From a bacterium (GTDB lineage: Bacteria; ARS69), in NCBI GenBank assembly GCA_025774805.1, contig JALGZR010000044.1, positions 1-28,843 on the forward strand: DNA of 28,843 bases, written 5' to 3'. Shown here in pieces: positions 22,297 through 28,843 of the stretch. The notes beneath the pieces are model-generated. The model was not told where the DNA came from, searched no databases, and worked only from the letters and a program-made list of their open reading frames with translations. How positions within the stretch are numbered: the stretch's first letter is position 1; each line of letters begins with the position of its first letter. The position numbers were made by a program, and so were the translations under genes.

Positions 22297-25044
22297 TTGT
22301 CTCAGGCCGTCTCCCCGAGCGTGAAGCGTCCCCGGCCGGATGAACCGGGACTCACCCCCCTGATGCGTCAGTACCTGACGATCCGCGCGACGCACGAGGG
22401 GTGCGTCCTTCTCTTCCGGATGGGGGACTTCTGGGAGACGTTCTACGAGGACGCCGAGACGCTGTCCCGCGTCACCGGGCTCACCCTCACGTCTCGCGGC
22501 ACCGAGAAGGGCGAGCGCGTTCCGCTCGCCGGCGCTCCTCTGTCCACGCTCGAGTCGATCGTCGCGAAGCTCGTGGAAGCGGGACATCGCGTCGCGATCT
22601 GCGACCAGGTGGAGGATCCGAAGCAGGCCAAGGGCCTCGTGCGGCGGGAGGTCGTGGAGATCGTCTCGGCGGGCACCGCCTCGTTCCCGGGACTGCTCGA
22701 GGACGGGGTGAGCCGCTATCTCGTCGCGATCTTCCCCGACGCCGCGGCCGGCCGCGTCGGCGTGACGCGTTGCGACATCACGACGGGGGAGTTCCGCGGC
22801 ACGGAAGTGGCCACCGAGACGCTTGCGGACGAGCTCGACCGCACCGCGCCCTCGGAGATCCTCCTGCCCGAAGGACGGCTCCCGGCGGAAGTCGCCCGGG
22901 CGGCGAAGCGGGAGGTCCCCGTGCAGCGGCTTCCGCCGGCCCGCTTCCGATCGGCGGAGGAGGCGCGGAGGCTGCTCGACGAGGGGCCCGGTCTCGCCGC
23001 TCCCCGGGGGCAGGCGCCCCTCTTCCTTCCTCTGGCGATGTCGGCGGCGGGCGCACTCCTCGACTATCTCGGGGAGATGAGCAAGGCGGAGCGCGAGGAG
23101 CTCGCCCCCCTCGAGTTCGACGAGGGGGAGGACGTGCTCGTCCTCGACGAGATCACGCTCCGCAACCTCGAGATCCTCCGTCCGCTCCGGGACGGCTGGA
23201 CCGGATCCACTCTCCTTTCGATCCTCGATCGGACGCACACTCCCATGGGGGCCCGTCGACTCCGGGAGTGGCTGGCGCGACCTCTTCTGTCGCCGGAGCG
23301 GATCGGGGCCCGTCTCGCCGCCGTCGCGGAGCTCGTCGGGGATGCGGAACTGCGCGGGCGGCTCGCCGAGATCCTCGATCGCGTGGGCGACGTCGCCCGC
23401 ATCTCGATGCGTGTCGCCGCGGGGCGGGCGCACGGGCGCGATCTGTCCGGTCTCGCCGATTCGCTCGACGACATGCCGACGCTGCGGGAGCTTCTCGCCT
23501 CCCGGTCGGCGGAGGTGTTTCGCCGACTCGCCTCGGAGATCTCCGACTTCTCTCCCGAGGTGGAGAGCATCCGGGAGGCCCTCGTCGACGAGCCGCCGCT
23601 CGCGATCCGGGAGGGAGGGCTGATCCGGGACGGACACTCGGAGGAGGTGGACCGGCTGCGGTCGCTCACCCGGCACGGCAAGGACTGGATCGCCGACCTC
23701 CAGGCCCGCGAGCGGGAGCGCACCGGGATCGCGAACCTGAAGGTCGGATACAACCGCGTGTTCGGCTACTACCTCGAGATCACGAAGGCGAACCGGGAAC
23801 TGGTCCCGGAGGACTACGAGCGGCGGCAGACCCTCGTCAACGCGGAGCGGTACGTCACTCCGGAGCTGAAGGAGAGGGAGTCGGAGATCCTCGGCGCCGA
23901 GGAGCGGTTGAAGGCGACGGAGCACGATCTCTTCGTGGAGCTGCGCGGACGGCTCGCAGCCTCCTGCCCCCGGTTCCGACGTGCCGCCGAGGCGCTGGGG
24001 GCTCTGGACACGCTCCTGTCGTTCGCGGAGGTCGCGCGGCGGGAGGGGTGGGCCGAGCCGGTCGTGAACGACAGCGATCGGATCCGCATTCAAGGAGGTC
24101 GCCACCCGGTCGTCGAGGCGACGATGGGCGCGCACGAGTTCGTTCCCAACGACACCTCCCTCGAGGGGAGCCGGCGGCAGATCCACCTCATCACCGGACC
24201 GAACATGGCGGGAAAGTCGACCTACCTGAGACAGGTCGCGCTGATCGTCCTGCTCGCGCAGACCGGCTCCTTCGTTCCCGTGGAGTCGGCGGAGATCGGC
24301 GTGGTGGATCGCATCTTCACGCGGGTCGGCGCGTCCGATCACGTCGCGGAGGGCCACTCGACGTTCATGGTGGAGATGGTCGAGGTGGCCCGCATCCTCG
24401 CGGCCGCGTCTCCTCGCAGTCTCGTCCTTCTCGACGAGGTCGGGCGCGGCACGGCGACCTGGGACGGTCTGGCGATCGCGTGGGCCGTCACCGAGTTCCT
24501 GCACGAACGGGAGGAGCGCGCGGCCCGCACGCTGTTCGCGACGCATTTCCACGAGCTGACCGAGCTGGCCGAGAAGCTGCCGCGCGCGGTCAACTTCAGG
24601 ATCACGGTCCACGAGTGGAAGGACGAGGTCGTCTTCCTGCGCAAGGTCGTGGAGGGAGCGGCCGACCGGAGCTTCGGCATCCAGGTCGCCCGGCTCGCGG
24701 GACTTCCCTCCGAGGTGACGCGGCGCGCGAAGCGCATCCTGGCCGGTCTGGAAGACGGGAAGTTCCTCACGGGACGGGAGGACGCGGGGCGGGCCTCGGG
24801 CAGTCAGCTCGATCTCTTCTCCTCGGCCGGGGCGTCCGTGCTGGCGGAGCTGGATGCGCTGAACCCGGATCAGATGACGCCCCTGGAGGCGCTGGCGGTG
24901 CTCGGGGAGTGGAAGCGCCGGACGGGCGAAGCGAGGACCGAGGGGGAGGAAGAGACGGGCGCCGCGGGAGAAGAGGGCGCCGAGAGGGAGGAAGCGACGG
25001 GCGCCGCGGAAGAAGAGGGCGCCGAGGGGGAGGCCCGAGGATGA
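22297..25044 (+). CDS. mutS: DNA mismatch repair protein MutS
   Basis: 915 residues. TTG start at 22297 fixed by CCGGAG six bases upstream; the next Met (residue 23) would cut into the conserved N-terminus. Domain I has the mismatch-reading F-x-E (F45-W46-E47 in MGDFWETFYED). The ATPase domain has Walker A GPNMAGKST (634-642), Walker B LVLLDE (D713, E714), the signature GRGTATWDG (family usually GTSTYDG) and FATHFHELTEL. The C-terminus carries a 42-bp duplicated acidic Glu/Ala/Gly segment after the last family-like helix (LEALAVLGEWKRRTG). Recognises base mismatches and recruits MutL. Overlaps mutL by ATGA. Confidence 0.97.
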   Translation: MSQAVSPSVKRPRPDEPGLTPLMRQYLTIRATHEGCVLLFRMGDFWETFYEDAETLSRVTGLTLTSRGTEKGERVPLAGAPLSTLESIVAKLVEAGHRVAICDQVEDPKQAKGLVRREVVEIVSAGTASFPGLLEDGVSRYLVAIFPDAAAGRVGVTRCDITTGEFRGTEVATETLADELDRTAPSEILLPEGRLPAEVARAAKREVPVQRLPPARFRSAEEARRLLDEGPGLAAPRGQAPLFLPLAMSAAGALLDYLGEMSKAEREELAPLEFDEGEDVLVLDEITLRNLEILRPLRDGWTGSTLLSILDRTHTPMGARRLREWLARPLLSPERIGARLAAVAELVGDAELRGRLAEILDRVGDVARISMRVAAGRAHGRDLSGLADSLDDMPTLRELLASRSAEVFRRLASEISDFSPEVESIREALVDEPPLAIREGGLIRDGHSEEVDRLRSLTRHGKDWIADLQARERERTGIANLKVGYNRVFGYYLEITKANRELVPEDYERRQTLVNAERYVTPELKERESEILGAEERLKATEHDLFVELRGRLAASCPRFRRAAEALGALDTLLSFAEVARREGWAEPVVNDSDRIRIQGGRHPVVEATMGAHEFVPNDTSLEGSRRQIHLITGPNMAGKSTYLRQVALIVLLAQTGSFVPVESAEIGVVDRIFTRVGASDHVAEGHSTFMVEMVEVARILAAASPRSLVLLDEVGRGTATWDGLAIAWAVTEFLHEREERAARTLFATHFHELTELAEKLPRAVNFRITVHEWKDEVVFLRKVVEGAADRSFGIQVARLAGLPSEVTRRAKRILAGLEDGKFLTGREDAGRASGSQLDLFSSAGASVLAELDALNPDQMTPLEALAVLGEWKRRTGEARTEGEEETGAAGEEGAEREEATGAAEEEGAEGEARG
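24944..25029 (+). repeat. Two tandem copies of a 42-bp unit at the 3' end of mutS
   Basis: The unit beginning GGGAGGAAG at 24944 recurs at 24986 with few mismatches and encodes EEETGAAGEEGAER followed by EEATGAAEEEGAEG. The period is a multiple of three, so the frame is preserved. The region encodes an acidic, probably disordered tail. Confidence 0.85.
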
Positions 25045-26897
25045 GCGGAATCCGCCGACTGCCGCCCGAGGTGTCGAACCGGATCGCGGCCGGGGAGGTC
25101 GTGGAACGTCCCGCCTCTCTCGTGAAGGAGCTCGTGGAGAACGCGCTCGACGCGAATGCTACGCGGATCGAGGTGGCGATCGAGGGGGGCGGCCTCGACA
25201 TGATCCGAGTCTCCGACGACGGTCACGGCATCCCGGCCGATGAGGTTTCACTCGCGTTCGAGCGCCACGCGACGAGCAAGCTCTGGGATCCCGCCGATCT
25301 CGTCGCGATCCGAACGCTCGGGTTCCGAGGGGAGGCGCTGGCGTCGATCGCCGCCGTGTCCCGGGTCGAGTTGCGGACCGCGCCGGCCGGCGGCGGGCCG
25401 GGGACCCGGATCCGGATCGAGGGGGGAGAGGTTCTCGAGGAGTCGCGGGCGGCGCGATCGATCGGGACGACGGTCGAGGTCACGGGGCTCTTCTACAATA
25501 CGCCGGCCCGGAGGAAGTTCCTGCGGACCCCCGCGACCGAGGGCCGCGTGCTCGTGCAGATGCTCGGTCAGCTCGCGCTCGGGGCGGAGGGAGTCGGATT
25601 CCGAGTGACGCGGGAGGGAAAACGCGTGCTCGACATCGCACCCGGAGACGACTTCCGGGCCCGGGCCCGTGCGCTTCTGGGAGAGACCACCGTCGCCCGA
25701 ATGGTCGAGGTGCGCGGCGCTCGCGACGGCGTCGAGATTCGCGGGCTGGTCGCGCCGGCCGACTTCGCGCGCCGGCGGGTCGGAAACCAGGTGCTGCTCG
25801 TGAACGGCCGCCCGATCGCCGACCCGTCGCTCGCCCACGCGGTGCGCGCGGGGATCGGAGGCGCCGTGCCGGGCGGGCGGCACCCGATCTACGCTCTGGC
25901 GATACAGGTGGACCCGGGCGACGTCGACGTGAACGTGCACCCGACGAAGCGGGAGGTCCGCTTCCGGAATCGGGATCGTGTCTTCTCGGTGATCCGCGAG
26001 GCGGTGGCCTCCGCCGTGCTCGACGTCGGCTTCGACGCCCTGGGACGCGCCGGCATTCTGCCCTGGAGGAAGTCGGGGTCCCCGGGACCCGCGGCGGCGG
26101 TGCGACCGGCGGGGCGGGGGAGGGGCGCGGGCCGGGTGCGGGAGTCGGGGCCGAGGGCGGACGAAAGAGCGGGCACCGGCGCGAGCGCGACGCAGGGGAT
26201 CCGATCGGCGACTCCCAGGGAGGGGGCCGCACGACCGGTCGAAGCCGGGGTGCCGGTCGAGACGGGGCCGCCGGCGTCCGGTCCGACCGCGGGGGACGAA
26301 TCGACCGCCGGCGCCACGCCTCTCGCCACGCGCCAGCTTCGGATGGTGGGTGAGCTCTGGGGCGCCTACCTTCTCGTCGAGGACACCGATCGTCTCCTCG
26401 TGATCGATCAGCACGCCGCGCACGAGCGCGTTCTCTACGACGAGATCCGGGAGGCCGCGGTTCGCGGGGGGTCGGTGCCCGTGCAGGGGCTTCTCGTCCC
26501 CCTCACGGTCGATCTGGGACCGGGTCAGGATCCGACGCACGTCGCCGAGGTTCTCGCGGCGTCCGGCTTCGACGCCCGCCCGGGAGGGCCTTCCTCCGTC
26601 CTCGTCGACGGCGTGCCGGGCAACCTGTCCCGGTGGGGAGGGGGCGAGTTCCTCCGGGAGCTGTTCGCCTCCGCCGAGGGTGCCACCGCGAGCGCGGAGA
26701 AGCTGCGCGATGCGCTCGCCAAGTCGTATGCGTGCCGGGGTGCGGTGAAGTTCGGGCAGCGACTGCATCCGGAGGAGATCGATCATCTGCTGCGCTCGCT
26801 CGAGCGTACGGACGTCCCCCGCCTCTGTCCTCACGGCCGACCGATTTACCTCGAGGTCCCGCGCGACTCGATCGACGACCGGTTCGAGAGGACGTGA
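25041..26897 (+). CDS. mutL: DNA mismatch repair protein MutL
   Basis: 618 residues, ATG 25041 overlapping the mutS stop (ATGA). GHKL ATPase: E33 and N34 (LVENALDA), DDGHGI (59-64), RHATSK (75-80) and GFRGEALASI (94-103). A disordered Gly/Pro/Arg-rich linker spans about 350-430. The C-terminal dimerisation/endonuclease part has D456-Q-H-A459, E462 and, where the DQHA(X)2E(X)4E motif has its last Glu, Asp467 (followed by Glu468); ACRGAVKFGQ and CPHGRP (596-601) are the other metal-site motifs. It is thus of the nicking, MutH-independent class, with one conservative change. Couples to miaA by GTGA. Confidence 0.96.
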   Translation: MSGIRRLPPEVSNRIAAGEVVERPASLVKELVENALDANATRIEVAIEGGGLDMIRVSDDGHGIPADEVSLAFERHATSKLWDPADLVAIRTLGFRGEALASIAAVSRVELRTAPAGGGPGTRIRIEGGEVLEESRAARSIGTTVEVTGLFYNTPARRKFLRTPATEGRVLVQMLGQLALGAEGVGFRVTREGKRVLDIAPGDDFRARARALLGETTVARMVEVRGARDGVEIRGLVAPADFARRRVGNQVLLVNGRPIADPSLAHAVRAGIGGAVPGGRHPIYALAIQVDPGDVDVNVHPTKREVRFRNRDRVFSVIREAVASAVLDVGFDALGRAGILPWRKSGSPGPAAAVRPAGRGRGAGRVRESGPRADERAGTGASATQGIRSATPREGAARPVEAGVPVETGPPASGPTAGDESTAGATPLATRQLRMVGELWGAYLLVEDTDRLLVIDQHAAHERVLYDEIREAAVRGGSVPVQGLLVPLTVDLGPGQDPTHVAEVLAASGFDARPGGPSSVLVDGVPGNLSRWGGGEFLRELFASAEGATASAEKLRDALAKSYACRGAVKFGQRLHPEEIDHLLRSLERTDVPRLCPHGRPIYLEVPRDSIDDRFERT

Positions 26898-27838
26898 CTG
26901 CGCCGACACTCCCCAGCCTCATCGGAGCGACCGCTTCGGGGAAGACGGCCGTCGCCGTGGAGGTGGCGAAGGGGGTCGATCTCGAGGTCCTCTCGGCCGA
27001 CTCCCGTCAGGTCTATCGCCGTCTCGACGTCGGCACCGCGAAGCCGAGCCCGGCCGAGCGCGCGGCGGTTCCGCACCATCTCCTGGATATCGTCGACCCG
27101 GACCAGAGTTACTCCGCGGCGCGCTTCGGGGAGGACGCCCGTCGGATCGCGGACGAGGTCCGGGAGCGGGGGAGGGTTCCGCTGCTCGTCGGCGGAAGCG
27201 GACTCTACCTTCGGGCCGCCGAGACGGGCCTCTTCGAGGGACCGGTAGCCGATCCTGAATTGCGCGCGCGCTGGGAGAGGGAGGCGGACGCGACGGGAGA
27301 GGAGGCGCTCCACCGCCGGCTGGCGGCCGTCGATCCGGAGACGGCGGCCCGGCTGCATCCGGCGGACCGGGTCCGCGTGATCCGCGCGCTCGAGGTGCAC
27401 GAGCTGACGGGGATTCCGCTCTCGAAGCACCACCGGCGCCACCGGGAGGAGCCCCTCCCGTTCCGCCCGCTCCGTTTCGGCATCGAGTGGTCGTCGGAAG
27501 CGCTCGCCCGACGGATCGAACGGCGCGTGGATCGGATGCTGGAAGCCGGTTGGCTCGAGGAGGTGGAGCGGCTCCTCGAAGAGGGGGTCGCTCCCACGGC
27601 CCCGGCCCTCAGCGCTCTCGGCTATCCGGAGGTACTCGCTCTCGCCCGCGGCGAGATCGGTCGCGGGGAGGCCCGGCAACGCATCGACACCGCCACCCGT
27701 CGGTTCGCGAAACGACAGCGGACCTGGTTTCGGGCCGTCGCCGACGTGACCTGGTTCCGGGTGGGGGAGGAGCGGGAGCTGGCGGAAATCCCGTCGAAGA
27801 TCGCGGAGGTTTTGCGGAAGGCCGGCGAAGAGGGCTGA
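26894..27838 (+). CDS. miaA: tRNA dimethylallyltransferase MiaA
   Basis: Transfers dimethylallyl from DMAPP to A37 of tRNAs reading UNN codons (i6A37), the substrate for MiaB. 314 residues from GTG 26894, overlapping the mutL stop; the frame is open upstream, but the P-loop GATASGKT (11-18) lies where the family has it only with this start. Also DLEVLSADSRQVYRRLDVGT, GTAKPSPAE, LLVGGSGLYLRA and the C-terminal TRRFAKRQRTWFR tRNA-binding motif. mutL-miaA adjacency is widespread in bacteria. No hfq follows; the next feature is tRNA-Gly. Confidence 0.96.
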   Translation: MTAPTLPSLIGATASGKTAVAVEVAKGVDLEVLSADSRQVYRRLDVGTAKPSPAERAAVPHHLLDIVDPDQSYSAARFGEDARRIADEVRERGRVPLLVGGSGLYLRAAETGLFEGPVADPELRARWEREADATGEEALHRRLAAVDPETAARLHPADRVRVIRALEVHELTGIPLSKHHRRHREEPLPFRPLRFGIEWSSEALARRIERRVDRMLEAGWLEEVERLLEEGVAPTAPALSALGYPEVLALARGEIGRGEARQRIDTATRRFAKRQRTWFRAVADVTWFRVGEERELAEIPSKIAEVLRKAGEEG

Positions 27839-27917
27839 TAATCGGAAGGCGGGCGAGGCGGGCTGAGCGTAGGCGCGAGTCGGGCGGGTCCGGCGAGAGG
27901 GCCGCGCCGGGAGTGCC

Positions 27918-27945
27918 TTGACGGGGGCCCGACCTCGTGTATCAT
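27918..27945 (+). promoter_or_regulatory. Promoter of tRNA-Gly
   Basis: TTGACG (27918-27923), 16-bp spacer, TATCAT (27940-27945), ending 17 bases before the tRNA. Box quality and spacing match the tRNA-Gln promoter at 10189-10217. Confidence 0.75.
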
Positions 27946-27962
27946 CACGAAACCCACCGAGA

Positions 27963-28038
27963 GCGGGCATAACTCAGTCGGTAGAGTGTCAGCTTCCCAA
28001 GCTGAAAGTCGCGGGTTCGAATCCCGTTGCCCGCTCCA
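27963..28038 (+). tRNA. tRNA-Gly(CCC); probable attachment site of an integrated element
   Basis: Cloverleaf: acceptor GCGGGCA/TGCCCGC, D stem ACTC/GAGT, anticodon stem TCAGC/GCTGA with loop TTCCCAA (anticodon CCC, codon GGG), T arm GCGGG-TTCGAAT-CCCGT, discriminator T, encoded CCA; 76 bases. The integrase remnant begins 20 bases downstream and reads toward it, the usual layout when a tRNA 3' end serves as attB. A matching second half (attR) is not in the window. Confidence 0.95.
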
Positions 28039-28058
28039 TCTATCCCACTGTCAATCCA

Positions 28059-28739
28059 TCAGTTAGCAATCCGCCTCCCCCGCGTGTCGACCATGTGCCG
28101 ACGAGGTTGCTCTTCTAGGCGCCGAATCCACTCCCGCTCAACCTCCGGATCCAGATGCGTGTAACGGCTTGTCATCGTTCGGTCCGCGTGTCCTGCCCAC
28201 CTGCGTATCGCCGTCTCGGGGATCTCTCGATGCGCGAGTTCCGACACGAACGTGTGGCGCAGCGTGTGAAGCGGCCGGGTCTCGTCGAGATGGGCCCGAC
28301 GAAGGGCCGGTAGGACCCGGACCTTGAGCCACTTGTGAGAGAGTACCTGCTTCCCGTCTCGAAGAACTCGATCCGGACCCACGGGAGCCCGCCGACGATG
28401 ATCGCGCAGAGCCGCTTCGAGACTCGGAGTAAGGGGAACCGATCTCACCTTCCCTGATTTCGTTCCCTTCTCACTCCCTCTCGCGGTGAGGGCTCACCTT
28501 ACTATGATGAATCCCTGCTCGGGGTCCACGTCCTGCCACTTCAAGCCCAGCATCTCTCCGGCCCGAAGACCGGCATGTGCTCCGAGCAGGACAATCAGGA
28601 GCGCCTGGGAGTCAAGGACCCGTGCTGCCTCGATCAGCCGCGACAGCTCCTGAAAAGAGTGAGCCCGAAGCTCGGTGTGTCCCGGCGGCGAGATGGGGAT
28701 CTTTGGGAGTCGGTAGTCTCTCGGGAGGAGGAGGAATTG
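28059..28739 (-). pseudogene. Tyrosine recombinase (phage-type integrase), decayed
   Basis: Minus-strand catalytic domain of a tyrosine recombinase. From LLLPRDYRLPKIPISPPG it reads through SRLIEAARVLDSQALLIVLL, AGLRAGEMLGLKWQDVD (catalytic Arg at 28565-28563) and GFIIVR, then meets TGA at 28496-28494. After it, in the same frame, come ALTARGSEKGTKSGKVRSVP and, further on, the other catalytic motifs: HTLRH, GHADRTMTSRYTH (nucleophile Tyr) and the C-terminus. So all of R...HxxR...H...Y is present, interrupted by one nonsense codon, most simply CGA to TGA. Upstream of 28739 the frame meets another TGA and the N-terminal core-binding domain is not recognisable, so the 5' part is lost or replaced. 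A 129-residue C-terminal piece (from GTG 28448) could still be made. Base composition is less GC-rich than the neighbours. Confidence 0.85.
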
Positions 28740-28767
28740 TCAAGAGTTGTGGATCGGACCCGTATGA

Positions 28768-28842
28768 TCAGGCGGCCTCCTTCCGACCCTTCGCGTTGTC
28801 GCGCTCCTTCTGAACTCCATCGATGAACTTTACTCCGGCACG
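28768..28842 (-). CDS. 3' end of an unidentified gene, cut by window edge
   Basis: A short minus-strand frame enters from the right edge and ends at TGA 28770-28768; the visible 24 residues (RAGVKFIDGVQ, then KERDNAKGRKEAA) look protein-like in composition and codon use. It may be the last part of another gene of the integrated element or a displaced piece of the integrase. No family recognised. Confidence 0.3.
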   Translation of the reverse strand, partial: RAGVKFIDGVQKERDNAKGRKEAA

Positions 28843-28843
28843 A

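Noticed and set aside
24944-25029. Possible CRISPR or other repeat array
   Set aside because: Only two adjoining in-frame copies inside a coding region, with no spacers.
22401-25040. Very long plus-strand open frame running through mutS into mutL, looking like a 1498-residue fusion
   Set aside because: It is an alternative frame of mutS, with the Arg/Gly/Pro-rich composition of a shadow frame; only the part from ATG 25041 (mutL) has family similarity.
26633-26893. Upstream extension of MiaA
   Set aside because: It overlaps the mutL C-terminus in another frame, and the P-loop position fixes the GTG start at 26894.
28494-28496. TGA in the integrase as recoded (selenocysteine or tryptophan)
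   Set aside because: TGA ends most genes in this window, no SECIS-like structure is evident, and the position is not a redox or catalytic one; decay of a mobile-element gene explains it.
28638-28842. Alternative minus-strand frame of about 67 residues before the integrase as its N-terminus
   Set aside because: Ser/Arg-rich composition without core-binding-domain pattern; it does not join the catalytic domain in frame.

Overview
The window is GC-rich (roughly two thirds G+C by eye) bacterial chromosome with dense coding, many GTG/TTG starts and many start/stop overlaps. An outer-membrane PorV/PorQ-type barrel, a SPOR-domain lipo/periplasmic-type protein, a LapA homologue, FG-GAP/ASPIC and TPR proteins and a DUF4388 (PATAN) protein suggest a Gram-negative lineage of the FCB or a neighbouring deep group (Eisenbacteria/Krumholzibacteriota-like). 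That placement is an inference from gene content, not from a marker-gene tree.

Left part (1-6890, minus strand): a large exported TPR + FG-GAP + ASPIC/UnbV protein is coupled to a glycerophosphodiester phosphodiesterase gene that is broken by a 56-bp tandem duplication. After a 269-bp gap comes a TPR/membrane/zinc-ribbon protein coupled to a DUF4388 protein that runs off the left edge. A divergent control region (6891-7237) separates this from a plus-strand HTH-cupin regulator and a large GT39-like membrane glycosyltransferase with C-terminal TPRs.

Middle part (9813-16870): tRNA-Gln(CTG) and tRNA-Glu(CTC) on the minus strand behind one clear promoter, a STAS-domain protein with its own sigma70-type promoter, a secreted cyclophilin-type peptidyl-prolyl isomerase, a small TPR protein coupled to a GT4-type glycosyltransferase, a degenerate alkaline-phosphatase-like membrane protein, a PfkB-family sugar kinase and the PorV-like barrel. 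Two copies of one palindromic intergenic element lie at 10766-10835 and 16894-16954, in opposite orientations.

Right part (17078-27838): one long head-to-tail run, mtaB-miaB-lapA-(LapB-like TPR)-(SPOR protein)-mutS-mutL-miaA, almost every junction overlapping. It unites tRNA position-37 modification (MtaB, MiaB, MiaA), envelope proteins and methyl-independent mismatch repair. It is followed by tRNA-Gly(CCC), and directly after the tRNA lies a decayed tyrosine recombinase gene (N-terminal part missing, one in-frame TGA), marking the likely left edge of an integrated element that continues beyond the window.

I see no CRISPR array, defence island, biosynthetic cluster or intact insertion sequence. 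Most of the window is core genome. The points worth a second look are the tandem-duplicated GDPD gene, the dispersed palindrome, the integrase remnant at the tRNA, the long mixed-function operon, and the poorly described exported or membrane proteins in the left half.
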